DNA from: Calothrix sp. PCC 7103
Lineage (GTDB): Bacteria > Cyanobacteriota > Cyanobacteriia > Cyanobacteriales > Nostocaceae
Reading direction: 5' to 3'
DNA length: 64,000 nucleotides
NCBI RefSeq assembly: GCF_000331305.1
Contig: NZ_KB217478.1
Location: 4,356,761-4,420,760 of the forward strand
Shown here: piece by piece, positions 9,116 to 17,282 of the stretch
Layout of the letters: the number at the start of each line of letters is the position of its first letter
Numbering within the stretch: position 1 is the stretch's first letter
Made by a program: the position numbers and the translations under genes
Notes under the pieces: model-generated
Databases searched by the model: none
What the model was told of the DNA's origin: nothing
Seen by the model: the letters and a program-made list of their open reading frames with translations, nothing else

Positions 9116-10726
9116 ATGGCAAAAATGTTTCCTGAACACTTGCGCTCTAATGTTCACTCGCAAGCAGAAAAAATACTATACAAAGCTTTTCAGGAGCAGT
9201 TATCAGATAGCTTTGTTATTTTTCACTCTTGTCGCTGGCAAGTACGTAATCTTTGTAACGGCGCCAAAGATGGTGAAGCAGATTTTATTATTGCTTGTCC
9301 CAATCTTGGTATTTTAGTAATAGAAGTCAAAGGTGGTCAAATTCGTTATAACGGCAGAGAAGACCAATATTATAGTAATGATAATCATATATCAAACCCT
9401 TTTGAACAAGCGTGTAACAGCAAGTACGCTTTGCTGAGTCGTCTAAAAGAATTTCCTTACTGGAAAAATTGCTGGATTCCTATAGGACATGCAGTAGCTT
9501 TTCCAGATATGAAAGCAAATATTAATCTGCCTTTAGATGCTCCAAGTGAAATTATTTTAGATTATACTCAGTTGAATAATTTATCTGGTTGGGTAGAAGG
9601 TGTATTTAATTATTGGCTCTGTCAAAACTCACATAAAAATCCAAATAGAAATAAGTTTGATGCAGAAAGCGTTAGGCGCCTTATTAAAGTAATCGCACCA
9701 ATTTCACCTAAAATATTACCACGTCACGATGATGATGTTTTTAAAAATCTAACTGACCAACAAATGGATATATTAGATTTTCTGGGAACTCATCGACGTG
9801 TAGCTATAAGTGGATGTGCGGGTTCAGGTAAAACTTTGTTGGCACTTGAAAAAGCTCGGCGCCTTAATGAACAAGGTTTTAGTGTATTACTAACTTGCTA
9901 TAATAAAACCTTGGCTCAATTCATGCGCCAGAATAGTAGCTGGAAGTCAAATTTGCATGTTTATAACTTTCATGGATTATGTAAAAAATTATTTCAACAA
10001 GCGGCTTTGGCGCCCAATGAAAGCAACATGTCTGAAGACCAACTCTTTAAAGAAATATATCCTAACTTATTAATCGATGCAGCAGACAAGTTAAAATGGC
10101 ATGTTGATGCAGTAATTGTTGATGAAGGACAAGATTTTTATGAAGATTGGTGGTTAGCTCTCAAATTTTTGCTTAACGACCCTGATAATGGCATCTTTTA
10201 TTTTTTCTACGACGACAATCAAAATATATTCAATGCAGGATGGAAACCTCCTTTAGAAGAAGTCCCCTTTACATTAAATAAAAATTGTCGCAATACTCAA
10301 AAAATACACGAATATGTTTTAAAGTTCCATCCTGAACCAAATTCAACAGCGTCTCTGTGTCCATTAGGGCAGGATGTAGAATTTCATAACTACAATGGCG
10401 ATGCTCAATTAAAAAAAATACTTGGGCAAGTGCTTCACAGTCTAGTTATTAATAAAGGTTTTGCAGCTAAAGATATTGTTATTCTAACAACCACACGAAA
10501 ACAATCACTTCAAAACCAGATTGTAGGACAATTTCGTGTCAAAGCAGAACCAGACATAACTAAAAAAGAGATTCTCTGCAATACAATTTATCACTTTAAA
10601 GGACTTGAAAGCAAAGTTGTTATTTTAGTTGAAACCGAGTCAAAAAATCCAAATTATCAGCAATTACTTTATGTCGGAGCATCGCGCGCGCGTCATCACT
10701 TGATTATTCTTCAGCCCAACGTTTAG
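9116..10726 (+). CDS. NERD nuclease-related domain and UvrD-like helicase
   Basis: A 536-residue fusion. The N-terminal NERD domain (about residues 10-130) has the nuclease-like core GEADFIIACPNLGILVIEVK. It is followed by a superfamily 1 helicase: Walker A GCAGSGKT with Lys239, Walker B VDEGQDF with Asp336-Glu337, a motif IV-like NCRNTQ, and a C-terminal YVGASRARHHLIIL (motif VI). Such proteins are predicted DNA-processing enzymes. Several NERD-helicases are found in defence neighbourhoods, but function is not shown for this one. ATG 9116 comes directly after a GGCGCC site; a second Met at 9125 is an alternative start. It is near xisHI and a DUF262 fragment, in an accessory-looking stretch. 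Confidence 0.85.
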   Translation: MAKMFPEHLRSNVHSQAEKILYKAFQEQLSDSFVIFHSCRWQVRNLCNGAKDGEADFIIACPNLGILVIEVKGGQIRYNGREDQYYSNDNHISNPFEQACNSKYALLSRLKEFPYWKNCWIPIGHAVAFPDMKANINLPLDAPSEIILDYTQLNNLSGWVEGVFNYWLCQNSHKNPNRNKFDAESVRRLIKVIAPISPKILPRHDDDVFKNLTDQQMDILDFLGTHRRVAISGCAGSGKTLLALEKARRLNEQGFSVLLTCYNKTLAQFMRQNSSWKSNLHVYNFHGLCKKLFQQAALAPNESNMSEDQLFKEIYPNLLIDAADKLKWHVDAVIVDEGQDFYEDWWLALKFLLNDPDNGIFYFFYDDNQNIFNAGWKPPLEEVPFTLNKNCRNTQKIHEYVLKFHPEPNSTASLCPLGQDVEFHNYNGDAQLKKILGQVLHSLVINKGFAAKDIVILTTTRKQSLQNQIVGQFRVKAEPDITKKEILCNTIYHFKGLESKVVILVETESKNPNYQQLLYVGASRARHHLIILQPNV

Positions 10727-10855
10727 ATTGAATTTCCTTTAATACAATATTTTTTTAAATTAGCTTGTTATATCACAGTTACTTGAGTTAACCTTAAACT
10801 GTATTTTAGGCACTTAAAACTCCTAAATTATTTTATTGTATGAAATAAAAATGAT

Positions 10856-10996
10856 ATGCCAACAATTACTAGTACTCGAAGCATTACAAAATCTATCCGG
10901 CAAATACTAGAAAACACAAAGGAAGGTAAAACTCAACTACCAGATTTTCAACGTAGCTGGGTTGTTTTATGGAAAATGGAAAGATTATTACTTTAA
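10856..10996 (+). pseudogene. N-terminal stub of a DUF262 (GmrS-like) protein
   Basis: A 46-codon frame starts with ATG and reads PTITSTRSITKSIRQILENT then LPDFQRSWVV before a TAA. The LPDFQR.WV phrase is the N-terminal hallmark of DUF262 proteins, ParB-like nuclease/NTPase domains found in type IV restriction enzymes of the GmrSD class. The rest of the gene (hundreds of residues) is missing: only unrelated noncoding sequence and a hairpin repeat follow. It is therefore a decayed stub. A C-terminal piece of the same family occurs 40 kb away at 50916-51245. Confidence 0.55.
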
Positions 10997-11206
10997 CTGC
11001 GGAGGAAATTCCTCAAATACAAGTTGATGATAAATTATAGACAATTAGGACGGGCGAGGACGCCCATCCCACAAGATATGTACATTTTTGAAACAGCGTT
11101 AAATTTGTCAATTATCTAAAAAATTGGTTGTAATTATCAAATGGAAGGAATACACACCTTTTAAATCATTAAGTAATATTAAGTAGCACTATAACTAGGC
11201 TACGTC
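10997..11206. other. Decayed spacer with hairpin repeat
   Basis: A short reading frame remnant ends at 11040, followed by a hairpin repeat (GGGCGAGGACGCCC, 11048-11075) and an AT-rich stretch leading to the azoreductase start. No gene is supported. Confidence 0.5.
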
Positions 11207-11824
11207 ATGACAAATATTTTACATGTTGATACAAGTCCTCGTGGAGAGCGTTCAATTTCTCGCAGTTTGACCAAGGAGTTTGTCAGTACTTGGTTGCAAG
11301 CTCATCTTGGTGATACGGTAACTTACCGGGATATTGGACACAACCCTATTCCTCATGTTGATGAAGCTTGGATAGCAGGCGCCTTTAGTCCTCCTGACCA
11401 GCGTACTCCTGCATTAGAAGCTGCTTTGAAGATTTCTGATGAACTAATTGATGAGTTAGTTGCAGCAGATATTTATGTATTCGGCGCCCCAATGTATAAC
11501 TTTGGCATTTCCTCGGTTTTCAAAGCGTATGTTGACCAAGTTGCACGGGTAGGAAGAACTTTCACCATTACCCAAAATGGGTTTGAAGGTTTACTCAAAA
11601 ATAAGAAAGCTTTGGTCATTACTGCGCGAGGAGGTAGCTTTGCTCAGGGTACACCACTTGCACAATACGATTTTCAAGAACCTTACCTGCGGACATTGTT
11701 TGGGTTTTTAGGTGTAAGTAATGTTAATTTTATTCATGCTGAAAATTTATCTGGTGATGGAACACGAGAAAAATCTCTGACAGCAGCGAGGGAGGCAATA
11801 GAAAAACTAGTTACTACAGCCTAA
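11207..11824 (+). CDS. azoR: FMN-dependent NADH-azoreductase
   Basis: A 205-residue flavodoxin-like quinone/azo reductase that uses FMN and NADH for two-electron reductions, probably cytosolic and serving quinone detoxification. Family marks are the N-terminal phosphate-binding ILHVDTSPRGERSISRSLT, the FMN-contact FGAPMYNFGISSVFKAYVDQ, and TARGGSF after the central strand. Length and order match AzoR of other bacteria. It is a single gene; a perfect hairpin (11839-11855) directly after the stop could end its transcript. No regulator is adjacent. Confidence 0.92.
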   Translation: MTNILHVDTSPRGERSISRSLTKEFVSTWLQAHLGDTVTYRDIGHNPIPHVDEAWIAGAFSPPDQRTPALEAALKISDELIDELVAADIYVFGAPMYNFGISSVFKAYVDQVARVGRTFTITQNGFEGLLKNKKALVITARGGSFAQGTPLAQYDFQEPYLRTLFGFLGVSNVNFIHAENLSGDGTREKSLTAAREAIEKLVTTA

Positions 11825-11838
11825 GTTTAGTTGTTTTG

Positions 11839-11855
11839 GTGGGCAGTGCCCACCT
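11839..11855. repeat. Perfect hairpin repeat after azoR
   Basis: GGTGGGCAGTGCCCACC is a nearly perfect palindrome belonging to the GGGCA...TGCCC intergenic repeat family. It sits 15 bp after the azoR stop and may act as its terminator. Confidence 0.7.
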
Positions 11856-12026
11856 TACATATTTATAACGCTGCACTTGAATTTTTCAGTTTGGCAGACT
11901 ATCTTATTGCCTTTTAAAGTTTCTTGACCTTGGATGACGTTGGCGCTACCAATGAATACTAACTGTTTCTGTTTACTAAAATACTCAATTTTTTCTGCTG
12001 TTCCTTCAAGTAGCGTTACTTGTAAT
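11856..12026 (-). pseudogene. C-terminal remnant of an LptA/OstA-like protein
   Basis: Read on the minus strand, this frame gives about 56 residues including EGTAEKIEYFSKQKQLVFIG, then SANVIQGQETLKGNKIVC, the repeating beta-strand pattern of the OstA/LptA domain that forms the periplasmic lipopolysaccharide bridge. There is no start codon, and two stops close the frame on its upstream side near 12030. It lacks the signal peptide and first half of the domain. It is most likely a leftover of gene decay. The family call rests on one short stretch. Confidence 0.45.
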
Positions 12027-12452
12027 GATTATTATATACTGTAGGCACCTCAAACTCTCCTAACTCTTATCTCTGTGCCCTCCGTGTCTCTGTGGTAAAG
12101 AGATATTACCATTAAAATTAATTACATGGACATGGACTATTAGTGGTCTGTGGTCATAAGTTTTGAAGTGTTCTCTCTTCTTAATTCTTTCTTTGCGTCC
12201 TTTGCGTTCTTTGCGGTTCGTTTTTCTACTCTCGAAAATTAATTATAATTCTAATATTTGGAACGGGCAAGGATGCCCATTCCACAAGGTATAATATGTT
12301 TTGTGATAAATGTATTGAAGAAGCTTGGTTGATATTTGATTTAATATAAAATACCCCGCTTAAATGTAAAACGGGGTTTGTTTTATAATTATTGATATTT
12401 AAAGATTCTTCGCTACGCTCAGAATGACATTTCTCTCAGCACTTTCTACTTT
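12027..12452. other. Repeat-rich intergenic region
   Basis: No gene is seen. The stretch holds several dispersed cyanobacterial repeat motifs: TCCGTGTCTCTGTGGTAAAG near 12066, a TTTGCG triple repeat near 12186, the GGGCAAGGATGCCC hairpin at 12261-12290, an ACCCCG/CGGGGT stem at 12353-12377 that may end the exporter operon, and one copy of the GATTCTTCGCTACG element at 12403-12428. Confidence 0.6.
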
Positions 12453-15233
12453 TTACACATTGGCTTGCTGTCGCTGATAGAGTGACCAATATAGACCTTT
12501 ATCGCGTAGTAGACCTTCGTGTGTTCCGCGTTCTGCTATTACTCCACGTTCCATTACTAAAATTTGGTTGGCGCGCTTCAATGGTGCGAAGCGGTGAGCG
12601 ATAATAAATACAGTCCGGTTTTGTGAGACTTTTTGGAGGTTTTGCAGTACTTGTTGCTCTGTTTCTGCATCAAGCGCACTTGTTGCTTCGTCTAGTATTA
12701 ATATCGGCGCCTGTGATAAAAATAATCTTGCTAGAGCGATGCGCTGACGTTGACCTCCTGATAGTGCCGTTCCTCGTTCTCCTGCGTTTGTTTCGTAACC
12801 GTGGGGTAGTTGACTGATAAAATCGTGAGCTACGGCAAGACGTGCTGCTTCCACTACTTGTTCGGCTGAAATATCTGGGTTTCCTAAAGTGATGTTTTCC
12901 AAGATGGAAGCATTAAATAGAAAGTCTTCTTGGAGAACAACAGCTATTTGTTGCCGCAGTGACGCTAGGTCAACGCTCTTTATATCAAACCCATCAATTA
13001 AAATACGACCCGATTCGATTGTATATAGTCTCTGTAGTAATTTGGAAAGTGTACTTTTTCCGGAACCGCTTCGCCCTACTATACCGATAAATTGCCCTGG
13101 TTCTACGTCGAAGGATATTCCTCGCAGTACTGGTTCGGTTCCTTCTTTATAGCGAAAAAATACTTGCTCGAATGAAACTTCACCCTTCAATGGTGGTAAT
13201 ACTAACCCTGTTCCTGGTTCTGCTTCTGGCGCCACGTTTAATATATCGCCAATACGGTCTACTGATAGTAGTACTTGTTGCAGGTTTTGCCAAAGTTGTA
13301 CTAAACGTAGTAGGGGGCCTGTTACACGTCCAGATAGCATCTGAAACGCGACTAGTTGACCGATGGTTAATTTTTGCTCGATAACTAATTTGGCGCCGAA
13401 CCACAAAATCAGTAAGCTAGATAGGTTAGTTAAAAAATCACCGATGTTGCTACTTATATTTTGAGTGGTTGATGCTTTAAAACCTGTGCGAATGAACCTG
13501 GCAAATAATCCTTCCCAACGGTCGCGTGCTACTGGTTCAGCAGCATGTGCTTTTACTGAGTGAATACCTGTAACCGTTTCTACTAAAAATGATTGGCTGT
13601 CTGCACTGCGGTTAAAGGTTTCGTTCAACCAGTTACGTAATATTGGTGTAGCAACTAGCGTCAGTGTAGCGAATAATGGTAGCACCGCTAACCCTGCAAA
13701 GGTTAGAGGAACGCTGTAATAGAACATTAATGCCAAATATACAACGGCAAAAATACTGTCTAATACTACAGTTAATGCTGTACCTGTTAAAAATTGACGA
13801 ATTTGTTCGAGTTCTTGTACGCGCGCTACGGTATCTCCAACACGACGTGATTCAAAATACGCTAAAGGTAGCCGCATTAAGTGCCGGAACAACTGCGCTG
13901 ATAAACTTAAATCGAGGCGCCGTGCAGTATGAGTAAAGATAAATAAACGAAGTACACCGAGTAATGCTTCAAATAATGCTACAGACAATAAAGCTATTGC
14001 CATAACATCAAGAGTCGGTAGACTCTCTTGCACCATTACCTTGTCAATAACGACTTGGGTAATTAAAGGTGTTGTTAGTCCAAGTAGCTGTAATGTAAAA
14101 GAAGCTAACAATACCTCAGTTAATAAACCTCGGTACCGCATTATTGCTGGTAAAAACCAACTTAGGTTAAATTTCTCTTGCTTTTGAACTACTTCAGTTT
14201 GCCAAAGATTACCATCCCAAGCTTCGACGACCATTTGTTGCGGTAAACTTTCAGTTTTACCTTCTTGGTTAAGAGGGTTAGCAACAATGAGTCTATCTCC
14301 CTTCATTGCATAAGCAACAACCCAGGTACCTTCTTTTGTTTGACCTGTATTCAAACGCATTAAAGCAGGGAAAGATAATTGTCTCAGGTCTGCCCAAGTT
14401 ACCTGTACTCGTCGTAAAATAAATCCTAGTTTTTCTGCCGCTTCAACCAAATTTTTTGGTCGCTGTCCTCGAAGTTGACGCTGTACCCATTCAAGCTGCA
14501 CCGGGTTCTTTAGCTGAATAGCTGCCATCGTCAAACATGCTGCTCCTGTATTGTGACTTGCCACAAATGGGTAGCCAGACGATGCAGTAGATGATGCAGT
14601 TGCAAGCAGTTCGCGTTGAAATTGAGACTGTTGTGTTCTTACTGATGGAGCAGAATCTTCTCGCTGTGTATCTAACCTATCTTGTAGTGGTGGTTGCGGA
14701 TTATATTCTACTTGCTCTCTTCTATTTTCATCTTGTCGAGGTGGTAAGTAAGTAGTGATGCTGCCATTACTCTCTTCAGATATCGAATCAGATGTTGAAC
14801 CTTCCCAAAAAGCATTAATTTCTGGGTTGGATAACTTCTGCCAAACTTCAACACCCCAGCAAACTACTATTACTTCTTTGCTAGCAGCTACAGCTTTACA
14901 GTCAACCGCACACAGTAATAAGTCCCCAAACCAATCACCAGCTTCCATTGTCGCCAGTGGTTTGCTTGTTTCTTCCTCACGCAGCCTAACTTTACCTGTA
15001 ACAATAAAATAATGTAAGCCAGGGTTCGTTCTAGACCAAATTTTCTCACCTAACCCATAGCGCGATACTTCAGCACTATTTTTTAATACGCTTTTATTCT
15101 CAGGTGTTAACCAGCAAAACGGTGCTTCCTGCCAAGGTAAAGATGCTAGCACTTCGGAGTGCAAATCTTTATCCGTGGTACTTAGCCCACTTGCAGTTTG
15201 ACTGTAAGCTTTTGAATTTTCTCTGCTAGCCAT
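12453..15233 (-). CDS. CNB and C39-like type I secretion ABC exporter
   Basis: A 926-residue HlyB-type exporter. An N-terminal cyclic-nucleotide-binding-like domain (about 38-150) and an acidic linker precede a C39 peptidase-like domain (about 205-335), then the ABC membrane domain (about 365-640) and the ATPase domain. The ATPase has Walker A GRSGSGKST near residue 720, the LSGGQRQR signature near 823 and Walker B ILILDEATSALD near 845. In the C39-like domain the catalytic position reads HNTGAACL, so the usual Cys of the DCG motif is Thr. This suggests a non-cleaving C39-like domain as in HlyB, exporting cargo without double-glycine leader removal. The start overlaps the upstream PPIase gene by 52 bp, showing coupling. 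Cargo candidates lie at 17.3-22.9 kb. Confidence 0.9.
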   Translation of the reverse strand: MASRENSKAYSQTASGLSTTDKDLHSEVLASLPWQEAPFCWLTPENKSVLKNSAEVSRYGLGEKIWSRTNPGLHYFIVTGKVRLREEETSKPLATMEAGDWFGDLLLCAVDCKAVAASKEVIVVCWGVEVWQKLSNPEINAFWEGSTSDSISEESNGSITTYLPPRQDENRREQVEYNPQPPLQDRLDTQREDSAPSVRTQQSQFQRELLATASSTASSGYPFVASHNTGAACLTMAAIQLKNPVQLEWVQRQLRGQRPKNLVEAAEKLGFILRRVQVTWADLRQLSFPALMRLNTGQTKEGTWVVAYAMKGDRLIVANPLNQEGKTESLPQQMVVEAWDGNLWQTEVVQKQEKFNLSWFLPAIMRYRGLLTEVLLASFTLQLLGLTTPLITQVVIDKVMVQESLPTLDVMAIALLSVALFEALLGVLRLFIFTHTARRLDLSLSAQLFRHLMRLPLAYFESRRVGDTVARVQELEQIRQFLTGTALTVVLDSIFAVVYLALMFYYSVPLTFAGLAVLPLFATLTLVATPILRNWLNETFNRSADSQSFLVETVTGIHSVKAHAAEPVARDRWEGLFARFIRTGFKASTTQNISSNIGDFLTNLSSLLILWFGAKLVIEQKLTIGQLVAFQMLSGRVTGPLLRLVQLWQNLQQVLLSVDRIGDILNVAPEAEPGTGLVLPPLKGEVSFEQVFFRYKEGTEPVLRGISFDVEPGQFIGIVGRSGSGKSTLSKLLQRLYTIESGRILIDGFDIKSVDLASLRQQIAVVLQEDFLFNASILENITLGNPDISAEQVVEAARLAVAHDFISQLPHGYETNAGERGTALSGGQRQRIALARLFLSQAPILILDEATSALDAETEQQVLQNLQKVSQNRTVFIIAHRFAPLKRANQILVMERGVIAERGTHEGLLRDKGLYWSLYQRQQANV

Positions 15234-15946
15234 TTCTCAAACAACTCGTTTTGTAGTGTCTGCTTTAGTTGAGTATCATCTAGGGATGCTGTTAAGAATT
15301 GTTCCACACGGAATAACCCGAAACGCCCTTCTAATTCCAAAGGTCCAATTACTGTACCTGTAGAAGCTACATCGACTGCCGCTCTTAGTATATCCGGTAA
15401 CGTTCCCCGGCTTACTGGCCCCATCATGCCGTTTACAACCTTGTCATCTGCGAGGGAATATTCACGCGCAATTTGCTCAAAACTGGCGCCTTCTTCAACT
15501 TGCGCGTGTAGTTCCTCCGCGAGTTCGCGATTATCAACGATAATTCGGGATAACACTACTCTATCGAGAAAAATCTTACGTTCAATAAAATATTCTTGAA
15601 GTTTCGGGTCGGAAATTGCGGCTTTAAGTTTCTCTAATTTAAAGCTAGATGCAACTGACGAGTGAAAAGTCTCGTAATTAGTGCCGTTACTTTTCAACCA
15701 GTCGTTGAAACGCTGCGAGTCTGTAAGCTGGTTTTTTAAACGAAAATCGATTATCGCTTGCTCTGTTAATGCTGGACTGATGACAACATCAGCGCGGGTG
15801 GCGATTTCCTCGTCAATCACGTATTGACGAAGAATATCACCTATGAACTGCCCCAATTTTCCTGACGCTTGCAGGTATTTTACTGCCTGTGCCACAGAAA
15901 TTGATTGTTCATCGACGGTTATAAATGATAGAGATTCCATTGACAT
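15182..15946 (-). CDS. Parvulin-type peptidyl-prolyl isomerase
   Basis: A 254-residue SurA/NifM-like protein: a helical N-terminal chaperone part (to about residue 130) followed by a parvulin domain with LSRIIVDNRELAEELHAQVE, GASFEQIAREYS, GPVSRGTLPDIL and IGPLELEGRFGLFRVEQ. It has no signal peptide, so it probably acts in the cytoplasm. It is the first gene of an operon with the type I exporter and overlaps it by 52 bp. This arrangement argues that it assists folding or targeting of the exporter's substrates before secretion. ATG 15946 is the longest start; a second Met two codons later is possible. No nif genes are near, so NifM function is unlikely. Confidence 0.85.
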   Translation of the reverse strand: MSMESLSFITVDEQSISVAQAVKYLQASGKLGQFIGDILRQYVIDEEIATRADVVISPALTEQAIIDFRLKNQLTDSQRFNDWLKSNGTNYETFHSSVASSFKLEKLKAAISDPKLQEYFIERKIFLDRVVLSRIIVDNRELAEELHAQVEEGASFEQIAREYSLADDKVVNGMMGPVSRGTLPDILRAAVDVASTGTVIGPLELEGRFGLFRVEQFLTASLDDTQLKQTLQNELFEKWLAEKIQKLTVKLQVG

Positions 15947-16236
15947 AAATACGTATAAATTAATACGCCCAAAAATTATACTATTGTTTTTGAGTATAAA
16001 TTCGAGTAAAGGGAAGTGCGTGAAGCTACAACCTTAGCTCGCTCTATACTTTAAACGCTCTGTTATAAAAACAGCTATAGTAATCGTAAGCAAGAATCGC
16101 ATAAATCAGCAACTGCACGCTTATGAAAAGTCAAGCGAACTGCTGGCTATGTAAGTAATATCTACATCGTATATTAGTCAATAAATTGCAAAAAAATTAA
16201 CTTGGTTCTTACGACATAGTACTAAAGAACTTTACA
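15947..16236. other. Intergenic region upstream of the exporter operon
   Basis: A 290-bp AT-rich space holds the exporter-operon promoter on the minus strand by position. A small stem (CTGTTATAAAAACAG) is at 16060-16074. Nothing else is supported. Confidence 0.4.
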
Positions 16237-17025
16237 CTAGCGTGTGAAATATAGCCACAACACCGACAACAGCATTGCCGCAGCGGCGCCTATCAATGTA
16301 TTTAAAATATTTACCAATTCATTTGTCAGCCATGTGTACCTCGATTGCAGTGTTGCCCCAATTACACTTTCAATATTAGTGGCAATAAAGGCAGCGAGAA
16401 CACACCACAGTACATCAAAACCATTAATTAATCCAACAGCTAGCCCTATTAACGCTTGTGCCAAAGAAGCAACTGCTCCAGCAACAGTACCTTCTAAACT
16501 AACGGCGCCTTCTGTTCCCCGTGCGACAGGTTGTAGCGTTGTAATTAGAAATGTTCGCTGTCCATATGCTTTACCTATTTCGCTAGCACAGGTGTCCGAA
16601 AGCTTAGTGCTAAAACTGGCGACGTAACCTAACACAAACAGCACGTGAAGATTATTGAATTGTGAATTTAATGTTTGTGAATTTAATGTAACTACGGCGC
16701 CAAGGGCGCATAATGTAGCAGTCAATGCTGAACCCCAAACGTTTTCTGGACCTCTTGCCCCCGAACGTTTTTCTGCAATACCCTCCGCTTCCTTCTGCGC
16801 TATACCAATTTTTGTAACAAACGAACCAACCAAGAAATAGAACATTACTACTATATAACCAGAGAAACCAAGAGTTCCCCAAATTAAGACACCTAGTAAC
16901 CAAGCGTTAAGGTATCCAGCAACAGTCAGCAGTTTTTTTGGCAAAAGCCACGCGACAGCGAGTAAAGCTGTATTGAGTCCGATAGCTAAAAACCAAGGAT
17001 TGAAATCATTAATTAAAGATAGCAT
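16237..17025 (-). CDS. DUF92 family membrane protein, VTE6-like phytyl-phosphate kinase
   Basis: A 262-residue protein with about six hydrophobic helices and the DUF92 (TIGR00297) hallmarks GAQ/GARGPENVWGSA, SFSTKLSDTCASEIGKAYG and EGTVAGAVAS. The plant homologue VTE6 phosphorylates phytyl phosphate to phytyl diphosphate, which recycles chlorophyll-derived phytol into tocopherol and phylloquinone. The cyanobacterial member is presumed to do the same. MenB of the phylloquinone pathway is encoded 20 kb away but not linked. The gene lies between the exporter operon and the first subtilase without obvious functional connection and has its own unit. The kinase role is by homology. Confidence 0.8.
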   Translation of the reverse strand: MLSLINDFNPWFLAIGLNTALLAVAWLLPKKLLTVAGYLNAWLLGVLIWGTLGFSGYIVVMFYFLVGSFVTKIGIAQKEAEGIAEKRSGARGPENVWGSALTATLCALGAVVTLNSQTLNSQFNNLHVLFVLGYVASFSTKLSDTCASEIGKAYGQRTFLITTLQPVARGTEGAVSLEGTVAGAVASLAQALIGLAVGLINGFDVLWCVLAAFIATNIESVIGATLQSRYTWLTNELVNILNTLIGAAAAMLLSVLWLYFTR

Positions 17026-17282
17026 TTGATTCGGTGAGTTCGGAATATTAAAATTTTAATGAAGAAAGCCAATTCATAAATAATTTTTTTTCTAAGTAAT
17101 ATTACTGGGAATATAGTTTAATCGAAAAAAATTCAAATGCTGGATTGAAACTATACGTGAAGACTAAGTAAAAATATGATGTTTTTTTTGTAAATTTAAT
17201 CACTATTAATTTTTTTTGCCGCCAAAGCAAGCGAATATCGATTTTGATAGTATTTGTATCTCTCCTGAAAATAAACTAACAT

